Assembly (NCBI GenBank): GCA_045611685.1
Contig: JAZKXO010000080.1
Coordinates: 1-47,456, forward strand
Origin: SIG701 sp045611685
GTDB taxonomy: Bacteria; Bacillota; Clostridia; Oscillospirales; CAG-272
Direction: 5' to 3'
Length of the DNA: 47,456 bases
The position numbers and the translations under genes are program-made. Positions within the stretch are counted from its first letter, which is position 1; each line of letters begins with the position of its first letter. Of the stretch, positions 1-6,728 are shown one piece after another. The notes beneath the pieces are model-generated. The model had not been told where the DNA came from and made no database searches. It saw nothing but the letters and a program-made list of their open reading frames with translations.

Positions 1-789
1 AAAGCGATCCGTTACGGTGAGTCCCATACGATCACAGATAAGCTTTGCGATCGTTTGTCTATTCAAGTCGGCAAAGGAAACCACAACGTCAAGATCGTGC
101 AGGTATTCCTCCAATAAGCCCCTCTCAAGAACGGCTGTTTCGCGCTTCACCTGAACAGAATTTTGACTAGACTTTGGGCGAATAAACCCTGACGCATCAG
201 CATCATCGTAATAACTCTGACGTGCTCGTTTTCTTTGCTTTTTGCATTGGTATCTGTATGCTTGATCTTGGTAATAGGTTGCAACATCACTTCCCAACTG
301 ACGCGAACCGGAATGGATGACGAGTACAAGCCTCCCCTCTTCTGTCCGGTCTATTTCTATGAAGTGGTTTCCGCCGCCAAGCGTCCCGATACTTCTAAGG
401 GCACGTTCTAAATTGACATTGTCTTTGCAATGCAAAGTGTCAAAGTCAAATGATGTTATGGGAATGTCGTGTATTTTTGCGCCGGCAGGAACGAGGGCAT
501 GTATTGCTCCGTCCAGCTTTTTGAGGTCAAGCTCTTTTTCCTTCAAAAACACAACTTCCATTCCGCATCCAATATCAACGCCCACAAGAGAGGGCGCAAT
601 TCTATTTTTTACGGTCATTGTTGTGCCGACGGCAACGTTTTTTCCCGAATGGGTATCGGGCATGATACGTATTTTGCTATCCGCGTACGCTTCTTCGCGT
701 AGCAGCTCAGATATTTGTGTTTTGGTTGGTTTGTCAATTTTATCCGCAAAGATAATTGCGGAGTTCCTTTTTCCTTGTAATTTGATCAT
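1..789 (-). CDS. rtcB: RtcB-family RNA ligase, N-terminal 263 codons (runs off left edge)
   Basis: The minus strand is open from an ATG at 789 to the window edge, so the C-terminus is missing. Residues 43-50 read MPDTHSGK, 69-77 VGVDIGCGM, 134-143 SIGTLGGGNH and 157-162 VIHSGS. Cys75, His142 and His159 match the metal-binding Cys78, His168 and His185 of E. coli RtcB; the two His are 17 residues apart in both. The family joins 2',3'-cyclic phosphate or 3'-phosphate RNA ends to 5'-OH ends using GTP and Mn2+. The GMP-accepting His would lie outside the window. The gene is AT-rich compared with the PfkB and tRNA region beside it, which suggests transfer. It has its own promoter (886-914) and an AGGAG just before the ATG. 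Confidence 0.93.
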   Translation of the reverse strand, partial: MIKLQGKRNSAIIFADKIDKPTKTQISELLREEAYADSKIRIMPDTHSGKNVAVGTTMTVKNRIAPSLVGVDIGCGMEVVFLKEKELDLKKLDGAIHALVPAGAKIHDIPITSFDFDTLHCKDNVNLERALRSIGTLGGGNHFIEIDRTEEGRLVLVIHSGSRQLGSDVATYYQDQAYRYQCKKQRKRARQSYYDDADASGFIRPKSSQNSVQVKRETAVLERGLLEEYLHDLDVVVSFADLNRQTIAKLICDRMGLTVTDRF

Positions 790-853
790 TATATCTCCTA
801 TCAATATTTTGTTTTGGGTGTAGTTTGTTTGTAAAATGTACAGTTGCAGACAT
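740..853 (-). CDS. Possible 37-codon leader ORF overlapping the rtcB start
   Basis: Between the rtcB promoter and the rtcB ATG there is a well-placed AAAAGGAG (863-870) 9 nt before an ATG at 853. The frame encodes 37 residues beginning MSATVHFTNKLH and stops at 740, inside rtcB in another frame, so the two starts overlap by about 50 nt. I recognise no domain. It may be a translated leader coupling ribosomes to rtcB, or the Shine-Dalgarno may be incidental. The good ribosome site and spacing are the only support. Confidence 0.3.
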   Translation of the reverse strand: MSATVHFTNKLHPKQNIDRRYNDQITRKKELRNYLCG

Positions 854-885
854 AATGATCAACTCCTTTTCATATTATTAGTTTA

Positions 886-914
886 ATTATAGCATAAAAG
901 AGGCGGTTTGTCAA
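886..914 (-). promoter_or_regulatory. Sigma-A promoter of rtcB
   Basis: Read leftward: TTGACA (914-909), 17 nt, TATAAT (891-886), a consensus promoter. Transcription would start near 879. The -35 box lies 19 nt from the end of the palindrome array at 934-1101, so the array is upstream of the transcript. Confidence 0.85.
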
Positions 915-933
915 CGCGTTTGCGCATCCCCAT

Positions 934-1101
934 CACGCCGAAGGCGTGTATATCATCAATTCCGCAAGGAATTGTATATACGCTTTGTATATCATCAAGC
1001 CGCAAGAGAATGCACGCTGACGCGTGATGAGATACAGCCCGAAGGGCTGATGATATGCACCGCACTTCGTGCGGTGATGATATGCCAAGCCTGCGGCTTG
1101 G
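934..1101. repeat. Palindrome array A: seven short hairpins with a mirrored separator
   Basis: Consecutive hairpins are CACGCC/GGCGTG (934-948), CAATTCC/GGAATTG (957-974), ATATAC/GTATAT (976-992), CACGC/GCGTG (1013-1026), CAGCCC/GGGCTG (1035-1049), CACCGCAC/GTGCGGTG (1058-1076) and CCAAGCC/GGCTTGG (1085-1101), all with 3-5 nt loops. The stems are unrelated to each other. Between them stands a conserved 9-mer: ATATCATCA in the left half (950-958, 989-997) and its reverse complement TGATGATAT in the right half (1048-1056, 1075-1083; degenerate copy 1025-1033). The stretch 998-1012 looks decayed. It lies between the rtcB promoter and the tRNA-Cys terminator. No credible ORF covers it. Confidence 0.9.
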
Positions 1102-1103
1102 AT

Positions 1104-1139
1104 AAAAAAATTCCGAAAGCATTCGCTTTCGGGATTTTT
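1104..1139 (-). terminator. Intrinsic terminator of tRNA-Cys
   Basis: Immediately after the encoded CCA, the minus strand forms a stem CCGAAAGC/GCTTTCGG-type hairpin (about 1111-1135) followed by seven T (1110-1104). An A-run on the other side would let it work in both directions. Confidence 0.85.
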
Positions 1140-1214
1140 TGGAGGCGTCACCCGGATTTGAACCGGGGGATAAGGGTTTTGCAGACCCGTGCCTTACCAC
1201 TTGGCTATGACGCC
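1140..1214 (-). tRNA. tRNA-Cys (GCA)
   Basis: Cloverleaf on the minus strand from G1 at 1214, acceptor GGCGTC pairing with GACGCC (1149-1144), anticodon loop CTGCAAA giving GCA, T-arm with GGTTCAAATCC, discriminator U and an encoded CCA (1142-1140). It is a single-gene unit with its own promoter and terminator. Confidence 0.97.
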
Positions 1215-1246
1215 GTATTCATTTCTCCCCATTCGGGGACTATGAT

Positions 1247-1275
1247 ATGATAGCAGATTTTCTCTCTCTTGTCAA
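1247..1275 (-). promoter_or_regulatory. Promoter of tRNA-Cys
   Basis: Leftward TTGACA (1275-1270), 17 nt, TATCAT (1252-1247), about 32 nt before the first base of the tRNA. Confidence 0.8.
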
Positions 1276-1318
1276 GGGGGTTTTCGGATTTCCCCAAAAT
1301 TTTCTTCGACAATACTCA

Positions 1319-1349
1319 CAAAAACTGCCGCACGTTTCGGTGCGGCAGT
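1319..1349 (-). terminator. Intrinsic terminator of the PfkB kinase gene
   Basis: Ten-base stem ACTGCCGCAC (1324-1333) with GTGCGGCAGT (1340-1349), followed on the minus strand by a T-run at 1324-1319, just after the kinase stop codon. Confidence 0.88.
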
Positions 1350-1363
1350 CGTTTTATTTGATT

Positions 1364-2398
1364 TTACAGGGGACTTGCCTCGCGGCCCGCGTTCTTCACG
1401 AGATCCCAGATGTATTCCTTCGGCTTCATGCCGCTGATGGAATCCTCCGCGGTGAGGTTGCAGATCGCGGAAGCGGATGCGAAATCGAGGATTTCGAGAT
1501 CGGTATAGCCGTTGTAGATCGCGTACAGACAGCCTGCGCAGAACGCGTCGCCCGCGCCGACGGCACCCACGATATCGCTCTTTTTGATGAACACGGACGG
1601 TGCCACGGTGAACTCACCATTCTTATTGAGGATGAATCCCGCCTCGGGGCAGTGGACGATCAGGCGCTCGCGGATGCCCGCCTCCATGAGATGCTCCATC
1701 GCTTTACGAATATTCGGAACGATCAGCTTACCGTTCTCGTCGCGGGCTTCAAGGCCGGCGGTCGTGCAGCACTCGATCTCGTTCATAATGGCGTTATCGG
1801 TATAGCGGAGCGCAGGGAGCACCTTCTCTGCGAACTTGCCCGTGCTGTCGGAAACGACGTCAATCGAGGTGAGAATGCCCGCCTCCTGTACAGATTTGAG
1901 GAAGCGCGCCATAACGGTGCCGTACTCCGGATCGGGCTTATCGAACTCGTCGAGAAGGAGAATGTACCCGATGTGAAGCATCTTACAGCGGAGGGCGGAA
2001 ACATCGATATCTGCGGGGCAGAATTCCGCATCCGCGCCGCCGTAGTGGAAGAACGTGCGCGCGCCGGTGCTTGCCACGGTGATGTTATCATCAAACGACG
2101 TACCCTTCGTGTCGGAAATGCGGACGCCGCTTACGTCAAAGCCGTATTTTTGCAGTTCGCCCGTAAGGAAGCGGCCTTCGCCGTCGTTACCCACGCGGCC
2201 ATAGGCGTAAAGCGGCAGGGTGGGATCAATTTTTGCGAGATCAATACCGGTGTTCGGCACGCATCCGCCGACCGCCTGCGAGACGGACAGGATATTGCAA
2301 AGCATTCCTTCCTTCGGATACACGTCGACCATTTTCATGGAGTCGGCGATGATGTTGCCCGCAAGAGCGATGCCTTCCTTCTTACAACAGTTACTCAT
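1364..2398 (-). CDS. PfkB-family carbohydrate kinase (ribokinase-like)
   Basis: A 344-residue kinase of the ribokinase fold, which transfers the ATP gamma-phosphate to a sugar or nucleoside hydroxyl. The signature GAVGAGDAFCAG near the C-terminus contains the expected catalytic base, Asp284; an N-terminal QAVGGCVPNTG stretch fits the substrate site. I chose the ATG at 2398 because CAAAGGAG precedes it; an ATG 15 codons upstream has no such site. It is monocistronic, with a promoter at 2442-2471 and a terminator at 1319-1349. The substrate cannot be read from sequence; ribokinase, fructokinase and 2-keto-3-deoxygluconate kinase are all possible. Base composition matches the core genome. Confidence 0.88.
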   Translation of the reverse strand: MSNCCKKEGIALAGNIIADSMKMVDVYPKEGMLCNILSVSQAVGGCVPNTGIDLAKIDPTLPLYAYGRVGNDGEGRFLTGELQKYGFDVSGVRISDTKGTSFDDNITVASTGARTFFHYGGADAEFCPADIDVSALRCKMLHIGYILLLDEFDKPDPEYGTVMARFLKSVQEAGILTSIDVVSDSTGKFAEKVLPALRYTDNAIMNEIECCTTAGLEARDENGKLIVPNIRKAMEHLMEAGIRERLIVHCPEAGFILNKNGEFTVAPSVFIKKSDIVGAVGAGDAFCAGCLYAIYNGYTDLEILDFASASAICNLTAEDSISGMKPKEYIWDLVKNAGREASPL

Positions 2399-2441
2399 AT
2401 ATATACTCCTTTGGATAGTAAATCCGATCTTATTACTTATC

Positions 2442-2471
2442 ATTATATCATAAAGGAAAAACCGTTGTCAA
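2442..2471 (-). promoter_or_regulatory. Promoter of the PfkB kinase gene
   Basis: Leftward TTGACA (2471-2466), 18 nt, TATAAT (2447-2442). Confidence 0.75.
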
Positions 2472-2503
2472 CCGACAAAGGTGACTCTTTCAACTGAAAG
2501 AGA

Positions 2504-2536
2504 AAAAAGAAATCCCGCTTCGATTGAAGCGGGATT
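2504..2536 (-). terminator. Terminator of the four-tRNA operon
   Basis: Stem AATCCCGCTTC (2511-2521) with GAAGCGGGATT (2526-2536), loop of 4, then a T-rich run leftward (TCTTTTTTCTC). It starts right after the CCA of tRNA-Gly. Confidence 0.9.
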
Positions 2537-2537
2537 T

Positions 2538-2613
2538 TGGAGCGGATTACGGGGCTCGAACCCGCCACCTCCACCTTGGCAAGGTGGCGCTCTACCAAAT
2601 GAGCTAAATCCGC
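2538..2613 (-). tRNA. tRNA-Gly (GCC)
   Basis: Acceptor GCGGATT (2613-2607) pairs with AATCCGC (2548-2542), anticodon loop TTGCCAA gives GCC, and CCA is encoded at 2540-2538. Last gene of the tRNA operon. Confidence 0.97.
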
Positions 2614-2616
2614 GTA

Positions 2617-2692
2617 TGGTGCCTCCGGTCGGAATCGAACCAACGACACGGGGATTTTCAGTCCCCTGCTCTACCAACTGAGCTACAGAGGC
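2617..2692 (-). tRNA. tRNA-Phe (GAA)
   Basis: Acceptor GCCTCTG begins at 2692, anticodon loop CTGAAAA gives GAA, T-loop GGTTCGATTCC, encoded CCA ends at 2617. Only 3 nt separate it from tRNA-Gly. Confidence 0.97.
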
Positions 2693-2697
2693 AACCT

Positions 2698-2723
2698 GTA
2701 GCCGAGGGTAACCTTTAGGCTAC
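2698..2723 (-). other. Spacer hairpin between tRNA-Asp and tRNA-Phe
   Basis: GTAGCC (2698-2703) pairs with GGCTAC (2718-2723), with an inner GGGT/ACC(T) pairing. It has no T-run, so it is more likely a processing landmark in the tRNA precursor than a terminator. Confidence 0.55.
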
Positions 2724-2724
2724 T

Positions 2725-2801
2725 TGGCGACCCGAAGGGGACTCGAACCCCTGACCTCCGCCGTGACAGGGCGGCGTTCTAACCAACTGAACTACCGGGC
2801 C
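2725..2801 (-). tRNA. tRNA-Asp (GTC)
   Basis: Acceptor GGCCCGG (2801-2795) pairs with two G-U wobbles against TCGGGTC, anticodon loop CTGTCAC gives GTC, discriminator G and encoded CCA at 2727-2725. Confidence 0.97.
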
Positions 2802-2820
2802 AGATATCGCCAGGGGAAAA

Positions 2821-2896
2821 TGGTGGGAACAATAGGGCTCGAACCTATGACCCTCTGCTTGTAAGGCAGATGCTCTCCCAGCTGAGCTATGCTCCC
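2821..2896 (-). tRNA. tRNA-Val (TAC)
   Basis: Acceptor GGGAGCA from 2896, anticodon loop CTTACAA gives TAC, T-arm GGTTCGAGCCC, encoded CCA ending at 2821. First gene of the operon Val-Asp-Phe-Gly. Confidence 0.97.
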
Positions 2897-2964
2897 ATTG
2901 TAAACGGGGATCAAAATCGGTGTTTCACGCCGTTTTTGTGCCCTTGCTCCCTGCGACGTTTAAT

Positions 2965-2993
2965 ATTATACTATACTCGTTTTCGTTTGTCAA
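2965..2993 (-). promoter_or_regulatory. Promoter of the tRNA operon
   Basis: Leftward TTGACA (2993-2988), 17 nt, TATAAT (2970-2965): a perfect consensus, as expected for stable RNA genes. Confidence 0.9.
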
Positions 2994-3040
2994 CACTTTT
3001 TTTTGATTTTTCAAAACTTTTTTATTTTTCCGAAAACAGG

Positions 3041-3066
3041 CGGGGCAAACGGTAGCGTTTACCCCG
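3041..3066 (-). terminator. Terminator after the methyltransferase gene
   Basis: Stem CGGGGCAAACG (3041-3051) with CGTTTACCCCG (3056-3066), loop GTAG, with T-rich tails on both strands. It closes the lplA-yerC-methyltransferase operon. Confidence 0.8.
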
Positions 3067-3073
3067 TTTTCTG

Positions 3074-3841
3074 TCATATTTCTTTTTTACAGCGGGCGGC
3101 AATATACCAGCGCCCATCGGCGTCCCCTGCCTCAGTGAAGGCGTAATCGGAAAACGCGCCGAGCAGCTCAAACCCCGCCTTTGCGAGCGCACCCACGAGC
3201 TGTTCTTTCGAGTAGCACCGCTCTCTCTGCACGGTATCCTCGCGGGCATACGTCCCGTCTGCCCGCTTCGTGAAAACTGTCAGATCAAAATCGCAGATGC
3301 CGCTTTCTTTATCGTACGCGTTGCGCCAGCAGCAGACGCTCCCCGTCTCCTCGTCGTCGAGGACGTAATCGTTCTCGCCGTAGACCGTCTCAAATTTATG
3401 CGGCGTATTCACGTCAAACAAAAACAGCCCGTCGGGATCGAGGTAATTGTGGACGAGCGAAAAGCATTTGTCAAGATCGCCCGCACCCGCCAGGTGATTG
3501 ATGCTGTCAAGACAGCAAACGACCGCACCGACCGTACCGTACAGTTCAAAAGCCGTCATATCCTGGCAAAGGAGAAGGATCCCCGAAAGCCCCGCATCCG
3601 CGATCCGATCGGCGGCGGCAGAGAGCATATCGGCGGAAAGATCCACAGCGGTCATATCGTACCCGCGCTTTGCAAGCTCGATCGTCATACTGCCCGTGCC
3701 CGCGGCGAGATCGAGGACGAGCTCCGGCTTTTTCGGAAGATACCGTCCAAACTGCGCCTCGATAAAATCCGCCCAGGCTCTGTAATCGATCTCCTCGTTC
3801 ATCCGATCGTAGAACGGCGCCATTACATCGTACGGATTCAC
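3074..3841 (-). CDS. Class I SAM-dependent methyltransferase
   Basis: 255 residues of a Rossmann-type methyltransferase. Motif I is VLDLAAGTGSMT (SAM-binding glycine loop) near residue 45, followed by the acidic motif AVDLSADML and the post-motif stretch CCLDSINHL. The start is a GTG at 3841, preceded by GGAGGAGG and overlapping the TGA of the upstream regulator gene as GTGA, so the two are translationally coupled. The target (small molecule, protein or RNA) is not evident; there is no RNA-binding extension. Third gene of the lplA operon, followed by a terminator. Confidence 0.85.
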   Translation of the reverse strand: MNPYDVMAPFYDRMNEEIDYRAWADFIEAQFGRYLPKKPELVLDLAAGTGSMTIELAKRGYDMTAVDLSADMLSAAADRIADAGLSGILLLCQDMTAFELYGTVGAVVCCLDSINHLAGAGDLDKCFSLVHNYLDPDGLFLFDVNTPHKFETVYGENDYVLDDEETGSVCCWRNAYDKESGICDFDLTVFTKRADGTYAREDTVQRERCYSKEQLVGALAKAGFELLGAFSDYAFTEAGDADGRWYIAARCKKEI

Positions 3842-4137
3842 TGCTCCTCCTCCGCCCCGAGTCGCTCGAGCACGCGGGCGTAGCCATCGCTTCCGTATTT
3901 GAGACAGCGGTTCACGCGGCTGATCGTGGCCGTGCTGAGCCCCGTCGCGTCGGCGATCTCCGTGTAGATCTTGTTTTCGTCGAGCATCTTTGCCGCCGTG
4001 AGCCGTCTGGACATCTCGGACAGCTCCTTCACCGTACAAAGATCCTCAAAGAACGCGCGGCACTCCTCGACGCTCGTGAGCGTCAGGATCCCCTTGAAGA
4101 GATACTCCATGCGTTCATCCATGTAACTTTTTGCCAT
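3838..4137 (-). CDS. YerC/YecD-type TrpR-like regulator
   Basis: A 99-residue helix-turn-helix protein of the TrpR/YerC-YecD family. Residues 30-70 carry the family features (CTVKELSEMSRRLTAAKML) and a helix-turn-helix, YTEIADATGLSTATISRV, followed by a short basic wing and an acidic tail. The family binds DNA, but most members outside TrpR itself have no known effector. It stands 36 nt downstream of lplA and overlaps the methyltransferase start by 4 nt. In other Firmicutes yerC is common and not tied to tryptophan genes; nothing here indicates tryptophan control. Confidence 0.85.
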   Translation of the reverse strand: MAKSYMDERMEYLFKGILTLTSVEECRAFFEDLCTVKELSEMSRRLTAAKMLDENKIYTEIADATGLSTATISRVNRCLKYGSDGYARVLERLGAEEEQ

Positions 4138-4173
4138 AACGGCCTCCGTTTTTCTTACATACTTTATCTGTAC

Positions 4174-5187
4174 TTATTTCTCGCCTTTCTCGCCGAGGAT
4201 GAGGGATACGATATCCTCCGCCGTCGCGCCTGCGATATATTCTCCAACGGGACGTTTTACCTCCGCGATCCTCTTTTCAATCTCCGAGCGCATGAGAGGT
4301 GCGCCCACGAGCATTTTTTCAAGCTCGGCGATCGGTGCCGTGCCGAAGTAGTCACCAAAAAGGCGGATCTCGCGGATCACGCCCGCCTCGGCTGCATACG
4401 CCGCCGTTACCGTGCCGTACGAAAAGCGCGCGGTGTACTCCGTCGTGTGCTTGGCGGATCTACCGAAATTCCATTCCCACGTGCCGTATTTTTCCCGCTT
4501 CAGCTCGTTTATCGCATCCGTTTCCTCTTTTGTGAGTGAGGTAATCTCCCCGCCCGCGGAAAGTTCCCGCGCCAGAAGATCCATAAACTCCGTAATGGTC
4601 ATATCCTTCGGGAAGCCCTCAAGATCCGTGAGATTCGAAACGCGACTTCTGACACTCGCGATCCCCTTTGAGCGGATTTTCTCGGGATGAACAACGAGCG
4701 CCTCGGCGAGCGCCGAAAGATCGGCACCGAACAGAATCGCGCCGTGGTGAAGCTGGCGCTGCGTTCCGTCCGGCTTTCGGAAGACCGCCTGCGCGTTGCC
4801 CGAGATCTTGGCGCCGTCGGCCAAAATATCGTTGCGGCCGCCGAGCTCGGCATTCACACCGAGCCGTCGAAGCACCTCGATGACCGGTCCTGTAAAGCGG
4901 GCAAAATCAATGCCGCCCTCCTCGTAATCGGTGATGTACGTGTAATTGACGTTCCCCGGATCGTGGAATACCGCGCCACCGCCGCTGAGTCTGCGAACGA
5001 CCGCGATGCCCTCCTTCTCCGTATAGGGAATGTTTACCTCCGCCCACGCATTCTGATTTTTTCCGATGATGACTGCGCGGCTGTTCTGCCACAGCATAAA
5101 AATATCGCGCTCGCCCGACGCGAGAAAATACTCCTCCGCAGCGAGATTGAAATACGGATCGGTGCTCTCAAGAAGGATCGTTCGCAT
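4174..5187 (-). CDS. lplA: Lipoate-protein ligase
   Basis: A 337-residue lipoate-protein ligase, which adenylates free lipoate and transfers it to a lysine of 2-oxoacid dehydrogenase E2 or glycine-cleavage H proteins. The ligase core shows RRLSGGGAVFHD, the lipoyl-AMP loop, and GAKISGNAQ with the catalytic lysine; the C-terminal third is the LplA accessory domain. I used the ATG at 5187, which follows AAAGGAG; an upstream ATG at 5232 has no site and would sit inside the promoter (5222-5250). It heads the operon lplA-yerC-methyltransferase. No lipoate synthase or acceptor protein is encoded nearby, so this fits lipoate scavenging. Confidence 0.92.
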   Translation of the reverse strand: MRTILLESTDPYFNLAAEEYFLASGERDIFMLWQNSRAVIIGKNQNAWAEVNIPYTEKEGIAVVRRLSGGGAVFHDPGNVNYTYITDYEEGGIDFARFTGPVIEVLRRLGVNAELGGRNDILADGAKISGNAQAVFRKPDGTQRQLHHGAILFGADLSALAEALVVHPEKIRSKGIASVRSRVSNLTDLEGFPKDMTITEFMDLLARELSAGGEITSLTKEETDAINELKREKYGTWEWNFGRSAKHTTEYTARFSYGTVTAAYAAEAGVIREIRLFGDYFGTAPIAELEKMLVGAPLMRSEIEKRIAEVKRPVGEYIAGATAEDIVSLILGEKGEK

Positions 5188-5221
5188 AGCTGCTCCTTTC
5201 GGGATTGGTTTCACTATATCT

Positions 5222-5250
5222 ATTATACCCAATTATTTCATCAAAGTAAA
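5222..5250 (-). promoter_or_regulatory. Promoter of the lplA operon
   Basis: Leftward TTTACT (5250-5245), 17 nt, TATAAT (5227-5222). The -35 box is weaker than most in this window. Confidence 0.65.
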
Positions 5251-5302
5251 GTGTTAAATTGCAAAAGTGCGCCGTTTGGCGAAAAATTTTTCGCCGGGAT
5301 AC

Positions 5303-5329
5303 AAAAAAACCGCACGCCGAGCGCACGGT
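5303..5329 (-). terminator. Terminator of the sigma/anti-sigma operon
   Basis: ACCGCACGC (5309-5317) pairs with GCGCACGGT (5321-5329), allowing two G-U wobbles, followed leftward by a seven-T run. Confidence 0.82.
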
Positions 5330-5420
5330 TCTTTCTTATATTATTTCGCACCAATTTCCTTTTTGTTCCCGCAGACTGCAGGTATAAACGCGCATAATAA
5401 CAAATCGAAATCGGTCAGCA

Positions 5421-6020
5421 TTACGGATTCTTACTAATCGATATTACGTTAGGGATGATAAGCGGATAGACTTCTTGAATGAATCCGTCGAACTCAACCC
5501 GAATGTTATCGCCAACCGCACAAGCAACGTATGCGTCAAAAGCTGTCGATACATACGCTGCTGTCCCTTTATTCAAAGCTGTACTTCCTTTATCTGTGAC
5601 TTCAACCAATAAACTGCTTTCATTAACCTCCGTTATTTTCGCGATAAAAAACACGGACTGCTCATTGAAAGATTCGTTCTTGCTTACATTGCCGCTTGCC
5701 GCCTCGGTTTTGAGGTCCCCGTCGGCGTCATCCGTCGGGACGATGCCGACCGCGGCATCAAAAAGCGCCTCTTCGTGTACGTCCCCGGGCAGGATCGCCG
5801 CCTCGGGCGCCATATTGTCAGACGCTTTCATAAAAACGCTCGGTACAGCCGCCCACACGGACACGCCGACAAGGAGGCACGCGGCGACCGAAACACCCCA
5901 TCGCCAGTAGATTTTTCCGTTTTTGGCGATTGTCTTATTTTGCTCATTTTCGGCAAACGCCTCAATCAGCAAATCATCGTCAATTCCGTCGATTGACTTC
6001 AGAAAAAACTCCCGTTTCAT
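5421..6020 (-). CDS. Putative anti-sigma factor, single-pass membrane protein
   Basis: 199 residues with no motif I can name beyond its layout. There is a cytoplasmic N-terminus of about 37 residues, one membrane helix at about 42-60 (VSVAACLLVGVSVWAAV) and a 140-residue outer part. The outer part has a compact beta-rich tail (IAKITEVNESSLLVEVTD) that resembles small OB-like domains. It overlaps the ECF sigma gene by 4 nt (ATGA), the usual arrangement for a membrane anti-sigma factor that sequesters its sigma. No zinc-binding HxxxCxxC anti-sigma motif is visible, so assignment rests on position and topology. Confidence 0.7.
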   Translation of the reverse strand: MKREFFLKSIDGIDDDLLIEAFAENEQNKTIAKNGKIYWRWGVSVAACLLVGVSVWAAVPSVFMKASDNMAPEAAILPGDVHEEALFDAAVGIVPTDDADGDLKTEAASGNVSKNESFNEQSVFFIAKITEVNESSLLVEVTDKGSTALNKGTAAYVSTAFDAYVACAVGDNIRVEFDGFIQEVYPLIIPNVISISKNP

Positions 6021-6574
6021 ACGTCGATCCCCCTTTCTTTCAGATATGTACGAAGCCTTGTGCGCATACGGTGAAGCTTCACCGACGCACTGTTTGCTGT
6101 AATGCCGAGTGCCGATGCGATCTCCTCCACCGCATCGCCGTACCAGTAGCGGCGGACGAAGAGCCTTCGGTCGTCCTCCTTTTGGAGACGGAGAAAATCG
6201 GAAACGGCTGAAGCCGTCGCGGCCGTCATCGCCTCGCTCTCCGCCCCCTCCGTGTCGGAGACGATATCCCCGATCTCGGAAAGGAGCACGTCAGCGCCTC
6301 CGCCGCGCCGTGCGGCGTGGTTATAGCGATACCGATCGAGCGCCAGATTTCTCGCGATACGGCAAACGTACGGCAAGAGCGGATCGGGCTCATGCGGCGG
6401 CACGGAATTCCAGACGGCAAGCGCCGTGTCCGCCTGGCACTCCTCCGCATCCGATTCGTTTCTGAGAATATTCAGAGCGATACGGCGGCAGAGGCGCCCG
6501 TATTTTTCGTTCAAAGCGGTGATCGCTTCCTCGGCGCGGGCGAGAAAGAGATCCACAATGCGGCGATCCTCCAT
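6017..6574 (-). CDS. ECF-type RNA polymerase sigma factor
   Basis: 185 residues with sigma region 2 (about 15-85; ECQADTALAVWNSV, YVCRIARNLALDRYR) and region 4 (about 125-180; YWYGDAVEEIASALGITANSAS, a helix-turn-helix). Regions 1 and 3 are absent, as in the ECF group. I chose the ATG at 6574, 6 nt after GAAGGAG, over an ATG six codons upstream. Its promoter is a sigma-A type site (6654-6682), not an obvious ECF autoregulatory one. The co-transcribed membrane protein should hold it inactive until an envelope signal arrives; the signal is unknown. Confidence 0.9.
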   Translation of the reverse strand: MEDRRIVDLFLARAEEAITALNEKYGRLCRRIALNILRNESDAEECQADTALAVWNSVPPHEPDPLLPYVCRIARNLALDRYRYNHAARRGGGADVLLSEIGDIVSDTEGAESEAMTAATASAVSDFLRLQKEDDRRLFVRRYWYGDAVEEIASALGITANSASVKLHRMRTRLRTYLKERGIDV

Positions 6575-6653
6575 GACAGCTCCTTCTTTCATTTACTAAG
6601 ACGGAATCGGGCAGGAAATCTTACAGCCCCCCGTTTTATACACTTCATAATTT

Positions 6654-6682
6654 ATTATAACACCCAAATCCCCCGAAAGCAA
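6654..6682 (-). promoter_or_regulatory. Promoter of the ECF sigma operon
   Basis: Leftward TTGCTT (6682-6677), 17 nt, TATAAT (6659-6654). It overlaps the T-run of the thiT terminator. Confidence 0.65.
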
Positions 6683-6683
6683 C

Positions 6684-6717
6684 AAAAAACAGCCGATTCG
6701 GGGCAGAATCGACTGTT
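6684..6717 (-). terminator. Terminator of thiT
   Basis: AACAGCCGATTC (6688-6699) pairs with GAATCGACTGTT (6706-6717), followed leftward by a T-run at 6689-6684, 11 nt after the thiT stop codon. Confidence 0.9.
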
Positions 6718-6728
6718 GGGTGCATTTC

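Noticed and set aside
317..823. Rightward frame of 168 codons at the left edge
   Set aside because: It lies opposite rtcB; the minus-strand frame has RtcB motifs and a promoter, while this frame has neither.
934..1101. CRISPR array
   Set aside because: The conserved unit is only 8-9 nt and changes orientation; the intervening sequences are palindromes, not spacers, and no cas gene is present. The same holds for 7609-7809.
883..1250. Several short frames across array A and tRNA-Cys
   Set aside because: They run through hairpins and the tRNA itself; the apparent peptides are by-products of palindromes.
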